Below, one piece after another: positions 1-8,348 of a DNA stretch of 64,000 bases (position 1 is its first letter; the number at the start of each line of letters is the position of its first letter). A program made the translations under genes and the position numbers. A model generated the notes under the pieces. That model searched no databases and was not told the DNA's origin. It saw only the letters and a list, made by a program, of their open reading frames with translations. The stretch covers positions 1 to 64,000 of the forward strand of contig CANMWQ010000001.1 of assembly GCA_947501685.1 (NCBI GenBank). Reading direction: 5' to 3'. This stretch comes from an uncultured Litoreibacter sp. GTDB taxonomy: Bacteria; Pseudomonadota; Alphaproteobacteria; Rhodobacterales; Rhodobacteraceae.

Positions 1-122
1 CACCTGCCGACGTCTACTTTGGCCGTGATAAAGCCATTCTAAAACAAAGGGAAAGGATCAAACGAAAGACGCTCGAAACGCGACGCTTGCATCACCGCCA
101 GCAAGCCGCACAATCAAACTAA
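1..122 (+). CDS. IS3-family transposase (OrfB), C-terminal fragment
   Basis: Reading from base 3 gives PADVYFGRDKAILKQRERIK, then a basic tail rich in Arg, His and Gln, and a TAA at 120-122. The DVYFGR...ILxxRExIKR...RRLxHR pattern is what I know from the extreme C-terminus of rve-type DDE transposases of IS3-family elements in alphaproteobacteria. Only 39 residues are visible, so activity cannot be judged. The frame is open to the window edge, so the gene may be intact upstream. It is too short for the supplied ORF track. Confidence 0.7.
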   Translation, partial: PADVYFGRDKAILKQRERIKRKTLETRRLHHRQQAAQSN

Positions 123-185
123 CCAGATGAGCCAAACTCTCTCTTAGTTCAGGCCGCCATTGGTTCCAAAAACCCTGACGACTAA
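1..185 (+). mobile_element. 3' end of an IS3-type insertion sequence (cut by window edge)
   Basis: The first bases encode the C-terminal tail of an IS3-family transposase (next entry), followed by about 60 nt with no ORF that ends near CCCTGACGACTAACA. That is the kind of short non-coding tail and terminal inverted repeat expected after an IS3 transposase stop. The exact right end is a guess, because the left end and the target duplication lie outside the window. The element marks the left border of the metabolic block that follows. Confidence 0.5.
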
Positions 186-207
186 CAACGAAACCTTCAG
201 ATAAGAG

Positions 208-1386
208 CTACGTCAAGACTGGCAGATCAGGGGCTGCGCGTCTGGTGAGAAGCCGCGCCGCGCCCTTTCCGACTAAGATATTTTCTTCATGCACCATCAT
301 CAAACCGTCGCCATAGCTCAGGGACGGCTCGATGGTCAGGACCATGTTTTCTTTCAGCTCTGTTTCGTCGAAGGCGGCAAGAGATGGCTGCTCGGTCAGC
401 TGCATGCCCAACCCGTGCCCAAGCCGCCCTATATCCCCTCCCGAGCTGTCCAACTCACCAATCACATTTGACATGGCCAAGAACAGATCGCGGCACGTTT
501 TGCCCTGTCTGGCGGCCTCAATGCCTGCCTGGGTTGCGTGCCAAAGGACATCGTAGGCGCGCCGCGCGTCATCGCTGGCCGGACCAATCGCCCAATTGCG
601 ATCAAAGTCACAAAAATACCCGTCCCACGTGCAGCCGCTGTCCAGCATCAGCACGTCGCCTCTTTGCAGAGGGCGACAGGAGGGAAGTGAGATCACATCA
701 GCATAGCCCCCCTGATGCGCGGCCCCCACGAGGTAGGGCGCGTCATCCGCACCAAGGCCAATCGCGGTCAGCCGAAATTGACGAAACACCTCTTCAAACG
801 GCATGCCTTCATGGATCACATCGGGGAGTTTGGCGAAGGCGGCGGATCCAATTTCACAGATATAGCTGAGCTTTTCGATCTCCGCCGGAGATTTGATCAT
901 ACGCAGACCTTGGACCAGCCCGGTCACATCTGCGATCCGCAGCCCCGGCAAAGCTGCAATCAAACGCTCCCAATCTCTAAGCGGCATGCGAAGGTGGGTC
1001 TCATGCCCCTTCATGACGCCGATCTTTGCGCCCTGATGGGCCAAGGGGCTCAACAGTTCGGTCAAAAGGCTGATGCCGTCATCCTGCGGCGCAGGCGCGC
1101 TCCAAGTGCGGATGTCGTCCAGCCAACCACGCCCCATCAAGTCGGCGCCGACCTCAGGAATGATTGCGACAGGTTTGCCTTCTGCAGGCACGAAAGCGAA
1201 CCATGGCCGCGTTGGGCTTTGCCAGAATAGCGTGTGAAATCCGGTGAAATAGCGCAGGTCTTGCTCACTCATCAGCAGCATACCCGCCAGACCGTCCTGC
1301 GCCATAAGCGCCTGCGCCCGCTTTGTACGCGCGCTGAACTCTGCGTCCTGAAAGCCCCGCTCAGGTGGCTTGGTGTTGTTGATCAT
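208..1386 (-). CDS. M24-family Xaa-Pro dipeptidase-like metallopeptidase
   Basis: Probable cytosolic dimetal aminopeptidase of the creatinase/prolidase (M24) fold, about 392 aa. An N-terminal creatinase-type domain covers roughly the first 160 residues and the pita-bread catalytic domain follows. All five expected metal ligands are visible: Asp in LMLDSG, Asp in FCDFDRNW, His in RLGHGLG, Glu in TIEPSL and Glu in VHEENI. I chose the internal start MINNTKPP (cat at 1384-1386) because AAAAGG lies just upstream; the ORF track extends 20 codons further. M24 homologues in Rhodobacteraceae include ectoine hydrolase and proline dipeptidases, and I cannot assign the substrate. Neighbouring genes on the same strand start about 90 bp away. 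Confidence 0.8.
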   Translation of the reverse strand: MINNTKPPERGFQDAEFSARTKRAQALMAQDGLAGMLLMSEQDLRYFTGFHTLFWQSPTRPWFAFVPAEGKPVAIIPEVGADLMGRGWLDDIRTWSAPAPQDDGISLLTELLSPLAHQGAKIGVMKGHETHLRMPLRDWERLIAALPGLRIADVTGLVQGLRMIKSPAEIEKLSYICEIGSAAFAKLPDVIHEGMPFEEVFRQFRLTAIGLGADDAPYLVGAAHQGGYADVISLPSCRPLQRGDVLMLDSGCTWDGYFCDFDRNWAIGPASDDARRAYDVLWHATQAGIEAARQGKTCRDLFLAMSNVIGELDSSGGDIGRLGHGLGMQLTEQPSLAAFDETELKENMVLTIEPSLSYGDGLMMVHEENILVGKGAARLLTRRAAPDLPVLT

Positions 1387-1479
1387 GCTGTGCGCCTTTT
1401 GAAGCCTATTCGCATCTAAGCGGCGCATATTTGCAAGTGCCAGCATGCTTTTCCAGGCCCTGCGAGGCTTGGCTGAGAG

Positions 1480-1881
1480 CTACTCGCAGATGGTTTCCTT
1501 AATGAAACAGTTCGAGCCGAGGCATCCGTCCCAGCCTTCATCCTTGGCAGCCTGCGACTTGTCGCCAAACTGACCTTCTACCAGTTCCACGCCTTTGATC
1601 TTGTCGAACCGGAAAATTCGATTCGCTTCAAAGTCGCGCCCTTTGGTGCAACCGCGGCTTTGCCAGCCATGCATATAGAGCTTACCATTGTTGCCAATCG
1701 CGACCTGATGCACATCAACAATACGAGGCTCGCAGCCCTTGCTGACATCTTTGTCATAGACCAGCTCCACCACGCGACCGGTCTTCGCAGCTTCACAAAG
1801 GGGCCCTTCAAATTTCGCCTGAGCGAGTGTCATTTGAGGTCCTACCAGCAATGCGATCGCAACCGCCGAGGTCAATTTCAT
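1480..1881 (-). CDS. secreted small protein with a WYL-domain-like core
   Basis: A 133-aa protein with a clear Sec signal peptide (MKLTSAVAIALLVGPQMTLA, cleavage probably after AQA). The mature part follows the pattern of a WYL domain: VVELVYD, then PRIVDVHQVAI, then KLYMHGW, then RIFRFDKIKGVELV, matching the Y/R-x-V-x-P, L-Y-x-x-x-W and FR-L-D-RI-xx-V blocks of that family. WYL domains are normally cytoplasmic ligand-binding parts of regulators, so a periplasmic version is unusual. Six cysteines (about positions 29, 50, 78, 120, 125 and 132) suggest disulfides. A strong AAAGGAG lies upstream of the ATG. It follows matB by 30 bp on the same strand and may be co-transcribed with it. Function unknown. 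Confidence 0.75.
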   Translation of the reverse strand: MKLTSAVAIALLVGPQMTLAQAKFEGPLCEAAKTGRVVELVYDKDVSKGCEPRIVDVHQVAIGNNGKLYMHGWQSRGCTKGRDFEANRIFRFDKIKGVELVEGQFGDKSQAAKDEGWDGCLGSNCFIKETICE

Positions 1882-1911
1882 GAGGTATGCTCCTTTAGAT
1901 ATCTTAGTAGT

Positions 1912-3423
1912 CTAGGCGTTCTTGAAGGTGCCTGCGAACATCTTTCGCAACTCGTTTTTCTGAACCTTTCCCATCGTGTTTCGGGGCAGCGAGTCCAGAA
2001 AGGACACTGACTTCGGGCATTTGAAGCCTGCGAGCACTTCTTTTGAAGCAGCTATGACGGTGGGTTCGTCTATGGATTGAGGGCTGTTCCTGACGACGAC
2101 GGCGACAACGGCCTCGCCGAAATCTGGATGCGGCACGCCGATGACGGCGGATTCCAACACGCCGTCCAGCAGGTCGATCTCCGTCTCAACTTCCTTCGGG
2201 TAGACGTTGTATCCGCCGGAAATAATCAGGTCTTTCGCACGCCCCACGATGGAGATGTACCCATCCGCGTCAATCAAGGCGATGTCTCCGGTGACAAAGA
2301 ACCCATCGCCGCGGAATTCTTCCGCAGTCTTCTCGGGCATACGCCAATACCCGCGGAACACATTTGGTCCGCGTACTTCCAGAAAACCGGGGGTGCCGTC
2401 TGCGACAGCCTCCCCTGTTTCGGCATCAGTTATACGTGCCTCTACCCCGGGAAGCGGGAAGCCGACGGTCCCGGCCCGTCTTTCGCCCTCATACGGGTTA
2501 GACGTGTTCATCGTGGTTTCGGTCATGCCGTAGCGCTCAAGGATGCGGTGGCCGGTCCGGGCCTCAAATGCGTGGTGGGTCTCAGCCAGCAAAGGCGCGC
2601 TTCCGGAGATGAACAGCCTCATATGCGCGCTCGATTCTCGCGTAAAGCGAGGGTCGGTGAGCAGGCGCGTGTAGAATGTGGGCACCCCCATCATGGTCGT
2701 GGCCTTGGGCAGGTTCGCCAAGACCGTCTCCACGTCGAAATTGGGCAGGAAGATCATCCGCCCGCCCGCCTTGAGCATGACATTTGTCGCCACGAAAAGA
2801 CCGTGCGCGTGGAAGATGGGCAGCGCGTGCAACAGGGTATCGTTGCTGGTGAAGCGCCATGCCTCGACCAGAGAGTTTGCATTGGACAGCAGGTTGTTAT
2901 GAGACAGCATTGCCCCTTTGGAGCGCCCTGTCGTGCCGGATGTATAGAGGATTACAGCAAGATCATCAGGCCCGCGCACGACCGTGTCAAAATCATTGGG
3001 CGCGGTTCGGGCCTGTTCCATCAGCGTGCCGCTGCCGTCTCCTGCGAGGGTCAGCACGGTCACGGAAGGGGCCGCCTGCGCGACAAGGTCATCCTGCGCC
3101 TGCGGGCTGCACACCACAACTGTGGGTTCTGCGTCTCCCAAGAAATAAGCGAGTTCGGCGCTGGTGTAGGCCGTGTTCAGTGGCAGAAATAACGCGCCCG
3201 CACGCAGGCAAGCGAGGTAGAGCGCTAAGGCTTCGACGGACTTTTCGGTCTGCACCATCACCCTGTCTTCGGGGGTGACGCCGGCACGGACAAGCACATG
3301 TGCGATTTGGCCTGAGAGAGCGTAGAGACCGGCGCCGGACAGCTCACTGCCGTCAGGTCGGTACAGCACCGGGTCTTTGCGTGTGGCAAGCGGGGCGACG
3401 AGCGCATCAGCGAGAGGGTTCAT
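1912..3423 (-). CDS. matB: malonyl-CoA synthetase (malonate-CoA ligase)
   Basis: ANL-superfamily acyl-CoA synthetase that activates malonate (possibly methylmalonate) to malonyl-CoA with ATP. The protein is about 503 aa, the usual MatB length. Visible motifs are the P-loop LYTSGTTGRSKGA, the adenylate motif YGMTETTMNTSNP, the hinge region TGDIALID...VGRAKDLIISGGYNVYP and the C-terminal catalytic Lys in LPRNTMGKVQK. The MNTSNP stretch and the overall pattern match rhizobial and Rhodopseudomonas MatB as I remember them. The start MNPLADAL at 3423 fits the family; the ORF track adds 32 upstream codons that run into puuD. It lies 73 bp downstream of puuD on the same strand, so co-transcription is likely. 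No malonate decarboxylase or dedicated malonate transporter is nearby. Confidence 0.9.
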   Translation of the reverse strand: MNPLADALVAPLATRKDPVLYRPDGSELSGAGLYALSGQIAHVLVRAGVTPEDRVMVQTEKSVEALALYLACLRAGALFLPLNTAYTSAELAYFLGDAEPTVVVCSPQAQDDLVAQAAPSVTVLTLAGDGSGTLMEQARTAPNDFDTVVRGPDDLAVILYTSGTTGRSKGAMLSHNNLLSNANSLVEAWRFTSNDTLLHALPIFHAHGLFVATNVMLKAGGRMIFLPNFDVETVLANLPKATTMMGVPTFYTRLLTDPRFTRESSAHMRLFISGSAPLLAETHHAFEARTGHRILERYGMTETTMNTSNPYEGERRAGTVGFPLPGVEARITDAETGEAVADGTPGFLEVRGPNVFRGYWRMPEKTAEEFRGDGFFVTGDIALIDADGYISIVGRAKDLIISGGYNVYPKEVETEIDLLDGVLESAVIGVPHPDFGEAVVAVVVRNSPQSIDEPTVIAASKEVLAGFKCPKSVSFLDSLPRNTMGKVQKNELRKMFAGTFKNA

Positions 3424-3496
3424 CGAGCGACCTGTGACTTCGGAATAGCGTCTTTGAATAGAGACCTTCCGACCTTCGGTAAAGCCGCCCGAGGCG

Positions 3497-4741
3497 CTAG
3501 TTTCTGTTTCGCGTCGCATCTCTGTACCACGCGATGAGCGTGTTACGGTTTTCCCGGGTCATCGTGCTGATCGCATTGGGGGGCGGCATGGCGTGGCTGA
3601 CCCCGGCATGCAGAAAGATCTGTTTGGCGTGGCGCGCTACATCTGACTGCGTTTCGAGCACGACGCCTTTGGGCGGCCACAGCATGGTTTCGCTAAAATA
3701 GGGCTCGCGCGCATGGCACATTGAGCAGTTTCCCAGCACGACGTCATACGCCTCTTCAAACCCTGCGGCGGAAGCGAATTTTTGTTCGTAAGGCGTCATC
3801 TGACGCGCTTCCGCGTCCTCAAGCGGGTCCATCATTGGGGCGGTCGACAGCCAGGCAATCAGGATCATCAGGATGATGGTCACCCCCCATGTCCAGTTTG
3901 GCCCCTTGCCGGTGGCATGCATGGTGTTGAAGTAATGCCGGACCGTGACCCCCGTCAGGAATATCAGGCTGGCGATGATCCACGAATATTCGGTGGCGAA
4001 GGCCAGCGGGTAATGGTTGCTGAGCATCAGGAACACGACGGGCAAGGTGAGGTAGTTGTTATGGGTCGAGCGCACCTTGGCAATCTTGCCGTATTTTGAA
4101 TCCGGGGTGCGCCCGGCTTTGAGATCTTCGACCACGATCCGTTGGTTGGGCATGATCTGAAAGAAGACATTTGCGGTCATAATGGTCGCGGTAAAAGCTC
4201 CAAGGTGAAGCAGCGCCGCCCGGCCCGTGAATACCTGATTGTAGCCCCATGACATGGCCACGAGGATGGCAAACAAGAGCAACATCAACGCCGTTGGATG
4301 CTCGCTGAGCTTGGACTTGCACATGGCGTCATAGGCCAGCCAGCCAATGGTAAGAGACCCTCCGGAGATCACGATACCCTGCCACAGCGCAAGATCAGCC
4401 TTGTTCGGGTCGAGAAGGTAAATCTCGCCGCCAATCCAATAGATGATCATCATCAAAGCGGCACCGGACAGCCAGGTGCTGTAGCTTTGCCATTTGTGCC
4501 AGGTCAGGTGCTCGGGCATGCGGGCGGGGGCCACCAGATACTTGGTCGTGTGGTAAAACCCGCCGCCATGCACCTCCCACTCCTCGCCTTTGGCACCCTC
4601 AGGCATCCCTTCTGTGGGCTTGAGCATCAGGTCGAGCGCGATGAAGTAAAACGAGGCCCCGATCCACGCTATAGCGGTGATTACATGCAGCCAGCGCACC
4701 GAAAAAGCGACCCAATCCCACATGACCACATAGTCATACAT
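3497..4741 (-). CDS. puuD: membrane-bound urate hydroxylase with cytochrome c domain
   Basis: Inner-membrane urate oxidase of the PuuD type, converting urate to 5-hydroxyisourate and passing electrons to the respiratory chain through a fused cytochrome c. The 414-aa protein has an N-terminal region of about eight hydrophobic segments (for example WLHVITAIAWIGASFYFIAL) and a C-terminal periplasmic heme-binding segment, GNCSMCHAREPYF, with a later Met (SHAMPPP) as a likely axial ligand. This architecture replaces soluble uricase in many alphaproteobacteria. It is divergent from a LysR gene 99 bp away and upstream of matB. The next enzyme of the route, 5-hydroxyisourate hydrolase, lies just beyond the regulator, which supports the assignment. 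Confidence 0.92.
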   Translation of the reverse strand: MYDYVVMWDWVAFSVRWLHVITAIAWIGASFYFIALDLMLKPTEGMPEGAKGEEWEVHGGGFYHTTKYLVAPARMPEHLTWHKWQSYSTWLSGAALMMIIYWIGGEIYLLDPNKADLALWQGIVISGGSLTIGWLAYDAMCKSKLSEHPTALMLLLFAILVAMSWGYNQVFTGRAALLHLGAFTATIMTANVFFQIMPNQRIVVEDLKAGRTPDSKYGKIAKVRSTHNNYLTLPVVFLMLSNHYPLAFATEYSWIIASLIFLTGVTVRHYFNTMHATGKGPNWTWGVTIILMILIAWLSTAPMMDPLEDAEARQMTPYEQKFASAAGFEEAYDVVLGNCSMCHAREPYFSETMLWPPKGVVLETQSDVARHAKQIFLHAGVSHAMPPPNAISTMTRENRNTLIAWYRDATRNRN

Positions 4742-4800
4742 AGCAGCCTCATATGCTTTGAAGTTACGTCTAGCCTAGGCGAGGAAAAATTCTTCTGGTA

Positions 4801-4817
4801 TTGGTGTTAATCGCCAA
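4801..4817. promoter_or_regulatory. candidate LysR operator between puuD and lysR
   Basis: The 99-bp divergent intergenic region holds the imperfect inverted repeat TTGGTG-TTAAT-CGCCAA (five of six arm positions pair). It is the only clear dyad there and sits about 24 bp before the LysR start, the usual place for an autoregulatory LysR site that also controls the divergent puuD promoter. This is inference from position and symmetry only. Confidence 0.4.
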
Positions 4818-4840
4818 ACTGTATCAATAAAAGCCGAATA

Positions 4841-5761
4841 ATGTCCTATTTCGACAACATCCGCACCTTCGCAAGGGTCTACGAGCTGGGCAGCATGTCG
4901 GCTGCCGGCCGAGATTTGCGGGTCTCCCCCGCGGTGACGTCCTCGAGGATTTCTCAGCTCGAGCAATATCTCGGCGTGCGACTGTTTCAACGGACAACGC
5001 GCAACCTGACGGCGACGGAGCAGGGCAAAGCCTTTTACACAGGCGCTTGCATGGTTTTGGAAGCAGTTGAGCAAGCCGAAGCTCAGGTGACCAACATCAC
5101 CGATCAGCCGCGCGGAGCGCTGTATGTCGCGGCGCCGCTGGGCATCGGGCGGCGTCTTATCGCTCCGCAGGTGCCAGCCTTTCTGGAAAAATACCCGGAT
5201 GTCAGTGTTCGGCTGAGGCTGACTGATCGCAAGGTGGACCTGACGACAGAAGGGTTGGATCTTGCGTTCTTCCTTGGGCAGCCGGAAGACAGTAACCTAC
5301 GGATCAAGAAAATTGCGGATGTCCGGCGCGTCCTATGCGCGGCCCCGTCCTATATCGAGAAGTTCGGGCACCCTCGGTCCGGCGACGATATCGTCCGCGA
5401 GAAACACGAATGTCTGAACCTCAGGTTCCCCGGAGCCAAAGAGTTCGAATGGCCTTTGATGACCGAAAACGGGACAAAGCGCTTCCGTGTGGTGGGGCGC
5501 TACGAGTCTGACGATGGCGATGTGCTGGTCGATTGGGCGCTGTCCGGCAACGGGATTGCGCTGAAGCCGGTGTTTGAGGTCTCGGACTATCTAAACTCTG
5601 GCGAGCTGGTCGTTGTCGCAGAGGAAACCCCACCAGAACCCGTTCAAATGGCTTGCCTCTTTACGCATCGCCGGTTTCAGGACCCTAAGACCCGGCTGTT
5701 CATGGAGTTCGTGATTGGCCGGATCAGTGCCAAAATCAAAGAGACTCCACAGGACGCTTAG
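4841..5761 (+). CDS. LysR-family transcriptional regulator, probably of urate catabolism
   Basis: A 306-aa regulator with an N-terminal winged HTH (SYFDNIRTFARVYELGSMSAAG...SRISQLEQYLGVRLFQRTTR) and a LysR substrate-binding domain (about residues 90-295) of the subgroup with LNLRFPGAKEFEWPL and NGIALKPVFEV. It is divergent from puuD, and its last four bases overlap the end of the convergent 5-hydroxyisourate hydrolase gene. It is therefore framed by two consecutive enzymes of urate degradation, which suggests it senses urate or a breakdown product. The ligand is not readable from sequence. Confidence 0.85.
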   Translation: MSYFDNIRTFARVYELGSMSAAGRDLRVSPAVTSSRISQLEQYLGVRLFQRTTRNLTATEQGKAFYTGACMVLEAVEQAEAQVTNITDQPRGALYVAAPLGIGRRLIAPQVPAFLEKYPDVSVRLRLTDRKVDLTTEGLDLAFFLGQPEDSNLRIKKIADVRRVLCAAPSYIEKFGHPRSGDDIVREKHECLNLRFPGAKEFEWPLMTENGTKRFRVVGRYESDDGDVLVDWALSGNGIALKPVFEVSDYLNSGELVVVAEETPPEPVQMACLFTHRRFQDPKTRLFMEFVIGRISAKIKETPQDA

Positions 5762-6111
5762 CTACCGCGATATGTGGAATAGCCGAATGGCGACAGCAGC
5801 AGCGGCACGTGGTAGTGCTCCGGCTCTGACATGCCAAAGCGGATCGGAACAACATCCAGGAACCGCGGATCTTCCGGTGCCGCCCCGGAGCGCTCCAGAT
5901 AGTCGTTGCAGTAGAACACCAACTCATAGGTGCCGGTTTTGAACTCATCTGCTGGCAATATCTGCGAATCCGTTCGGCCATCCGCGTTGGTGACGGTCTT
6001 GCGCAATGAGATGCGGCTGTCCCCCTCGATACGAAACAGCTCGATCTCGAGCCCCTCTGCAGGGCATCCGCGTGCCGTGTCCAAAACATGGGTCGTGAGA
6101 TATCCGGCCAT
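5758..6111 (-). CDS. uraH: 5-hydroxyisourate hydrolase (transthyretin-like)
   Basis: Hydrolyses 5-hydroxyisourate, the product of PuuD, to OHCU. The 117-aa protein has the family N-terminus MAGYLTTHVLDTARGCPA (with the conserved His in LTTHVLD), the central KTVTNADGRTD with conserved Arg, EHYHVPLLLSPFGYSTYRGS with the second catalytic His, and the diagnostic C-terminal YRGS tetrapeptide. The length is typical. It converges on the LysR gene with a 4-bp overlap. The following pathway enzyme, OHCU decarboxylase (UraD), is not in this window. Confidence 0.95.
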   Translation of the reverse strand: MAGYLTTHVLDTARGCPAEGLEIELFRIEGDSRISLRKTVTNADGRTDSQILPADEFKTGTYELVFYCNDYLERSGAAPEDPRFLDVVPIRFGMSEPEHYHVPLLLSPFGYSTYRGS

Positions 6112-6253
6112 TGCGTGCTCCCTCTTTTGCTAGGCGAGTGTCCCAACTCGGTTGCTAAGGTGCAAACCCCGACACGGCAAAGGCTGTTTCGCCTATAATT
6201 TGAAAAACCATTTAGGTCTCGCGCCTATCAGTCTGTCCCCCGGCAGCGGCCGG

Positions 6254-7219
6254 TCAGAAATCGACTTCGATCGCGACACCTTTTTCAATCGCCAGATCAA
6301 CCACGCTTGCGGCTACGGCCAAGTCTTGCAGGCCTACGCCCGTGCCGTCGAACAGGGTAATTTCGTCCTCCGATGTGCGCCCCGCATGTGTGCCATTGAT
6401 CACCGCGCCAAGCTGATGAACGTCACCAGCGGCGATGATCCCATCCGCAACCGCGTGCTGCGCTTCGCCAATGCTGACAGACTGTGCGACCTCATCCGTG
6501 AAGACCGTGGCACGGGCGAGCAGCGCGGCCTCAACCTCTTGCTTACCTTTTGTGTCCGTCCCCATACACGCAATATGCGTCCCGGCGGAGATGTGGTCCG
6601 CCATGACCGACGGCGCGAATGTGGAGGTGATGGAAATCACCACATCAGCCTCGACCATGCCCTCAAGTGGAACGGCTTCAAATGGCACGCCCGCCTCGTT
6701 GGCAACCATTTCAATATTGGGCAGCATCTCCGGGTGGTAGTTCCAGCCGATGACTTTCTCGAACTGCCGCTGCTCAAGCGCCGCGCGCAGTTGAAACGTC
6801 GCCTGATGCCCGGCGCCGACCATTCCCATGACCTTCGCGTCTCTCCGGGCAAGATGCTGGATCGACACGGAGGAAGCCGCCGCCGTTCGCAAGGCGGTGA
6901 GCAGATTGCCCCCGATCATCGCCTTGACCATGCCTGTGTCGGGATCAAAGAGAAAAACGGTGGATTGGTGGTTGATATGGCCATGTTTCTCAAGATTGTG
7001 GGGCCAGTAGCCGCCAGCCTTCAGTCCAAGTGCCATGCCCGCTTTGTCGAACCCGCCTTTGAAACCGTAGAGCGCATTCTCATGGCCAATCGCCTCCCGA
7101 ATGACCGGAAAATTATAGGCATCTTGTGCAGCCATCGCGGCAAAGACCTTTTCGACGGCGTCAAATGACGCGGCACGTGTCAGCAAATCTGCGACTTCGC
7201 GTTCTGGTACGATCAACAT
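6254..7219 (-). CDS. bhcD: ornithine cyclodeaminase/mu-crystallin family, iminosuccinate reductase-like (BhcD-like)
   Basis: A 321-aa NAD(P)H-dependent imine reductase-type protein. The Rossmann motif is MGMVGAGHQATFQL at about residue 130, preceded by the family block GGNLLTALRTAAAS and followed by SITSTFAPSVM and GTDTKGKQE. The stretches INHQSTVFLFDPDTG, EVAQSVSIGEAQHA and FDGTGVGLQDLA match BhcD of the beta-hydroxyaspartate cycle (iminosuccinate to aspartate) as I remember it from Paracoccus. The divergent IclR gene supports this, since bhcR is IclR-type. However, bhcA, bhcB and bhcC are absent, so an ornithine-cyclodeaminase-like role remains possible. A good GGAGAG lies before the ATG. 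Confidence 0.65.
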   Translation of the reverse strand: MLIVPEREVADLLTRAASFDAVEKVFAAMAAQDAYNFPVIREAIGHENALYGFKGGFDKAGMALGLKAGGYWPHNLEKHGHINHQSTVFLFDPDTGMVKAMIGGNLLTALRTAAASSVSIQHLARRDAKVMGMVGAGHQATFQLRAALEQRQFEKVIGWNYHPEMLPNIEMVANEAGVPFEAVPLEGMVEADVVISITSTFAPSVMADHISAGTHIACMGTDTKGKQEVEAALLARATVFTDEVAQSVSIGEAQHAVADGIIAAGDVHQLGAVINGTHAGRTSEDEITLFDGTGVGLQDLAVAASVVDLAIEKGVAIEVDF

Positions 7220-7350
7220 TTTTCTCTCCGGATGAATACTAAGCGAACTCTAACTCCGCAAAGAAGGGGTCGCTACATTTTCGAAACTTATTCAGAGATG
7301 GGTCTGGGCGGATAAAATACCTTTCTTTCAGAGGTTTATATTTTTCATAT

Positions 7351-7369
7351 GGTGAATTATGATTTCACA
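7351..7369. promoter_or_regulatory. candidate IclR operator in the bhcD-bhcR intergenic region
   Basis: In the divergent spacer the dyad GTGAA-TTATGAT-TTCAC (arms 7352-7356 and 7364-7368) lies about 30 bp before the regulator start. IclR proteins commonly bind short AT-rich palindromes in such a position. It is the most symmetrical element in the spacer. Assigned by position only. Confidence 0.4.
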
Positions 7370-7399
7370 TAAAGCAAAGTCGAAGAGGTGAAACACCCA

Positions 7400-8221
7400 A
7401 TGAACGATCAGGACAGCCCCAAAAGAGCACGCGGTCGTCCGCGCGATTGGCATGACAAGACAGCCCAGAACACCATCAAATCGCTTGATAGAGCGATGGG
7501 TGTTTATGAATTTCTAAGCGAAGGGGCCGGCAAGACGCTGTCGACCTTGGCCAAGGAGCTTGGCGAGTCCCCTGCGACTCTCTACCGAATTCTTGTCACC
7601 CTTGAGGGCCGGGGCTTGGTGGAGTTCGACCAGGCCGAGCAGGTTTGGAACATCGGCCCTCGTGCCTTTATCATAGGGGCTAGGTTCTTGCGCCGCACGA
7701 GTCTCGTAGATCGTGCGCGTCCGCTGCTGCGTTCCCTTATGGAAGCTACGGGTGAAACGGCTAACCTTGGGATCGAGCAAAATGGCCACGTGCTGTTTGT
7801 CAGTCAGGTCGAAACACACGCGAGCATACGGGCGTTCTTCCCCCCTGGCACCTTGTCTCGCCTCCACGCTTCGGGGATTGGAAAGACCTTGCTCGCTCAA
7901 ATGGGCAAAGAGCGCCTTGAACGGTTTTTCGCACAAGCACCGCTTGAGCAGTTCACAAAGTTCACTCTGACTGATCCATCGGCCTTGGTTCGAGATCTGG
8001 AGCTGATCCGCGAGCGCGGCTATTCGATTGATGGTGAGGAGCGAAACCTGGGAATGCGCTGCATTGCGGCCCCGGTCTTTGACATCCACGGTGAAGCCAT
8101 TGCCGGCATCTCAGTGTCTGGCCCAACATCGCGTGTCGGTATCGGGCAGACTGATGAACTAAGCCGCGCTGTCCTGTCCGCCGCACGAGAACTTTCCTCT
8201 GCAATAGGAGGTGAGGTTTAA
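7400..8221 (+). CDS. bhcR: IclR-family transcriptional regulator (BhcR-like)
   Basis: A 273-aa regulator. An Arg-rich start (KRARGRPRDWHDK) precedes the IclR winged HTH (IKSLDRAMGVYEFLSEG...TLSTLAKELGESPATLYRIL) and the effector domain (GIEQNGHVLFVSQVETHASIRAF through AVLSAARELSSAIG). The GRPRDWHDKTAQNTIKSLDRA segment resembles BhcR of the beta-hydroxyaspartate cycle, which responds to glyoxylate; I make that link from memory and from the divergent bhcD-like gene. ATG at 7400 is preferred over the GTG at 7388, because the GAGG at 7384-7388 would serve as the ribosome site. Medium certainty for the specific name, high for the family. Confidence 0.7.
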   Translation: MNDQDSPKRARGRPRDWHDKTAQNTIKSLDRAMGVYEFLSEGAGKTLSTLAKELGESPATLYRILVTLEGRGLVEFDQAEQVWNIGPRAFIIGARFLRRTSLVDRARPLLRSLMEATGETANLGIEQNGHVLFVSQVETHASIRAFFPPGTLSRLHASGIGKTLLAQMGKERLERFFAQAPLEQFTKFTLTDPSALVRDLELIRERGYSIDGEERNLGMRCIAAPVFDIHGEAIAGISVSGPTSRVGIGQTDELSRAVLSAARELSSAIGGEV

Positions 8222-8348
8222 GGGCGCTGATTTCTAGAGGGATAGCTAAGCGGATAGATGTGTGACGAAGGCTTATCAAAGCAACTTTTTCGATACAGCG
8301 TTCTAAAAGGAACAACCAAAAGGTTAGTAATCAACATACCCAGTAAGA

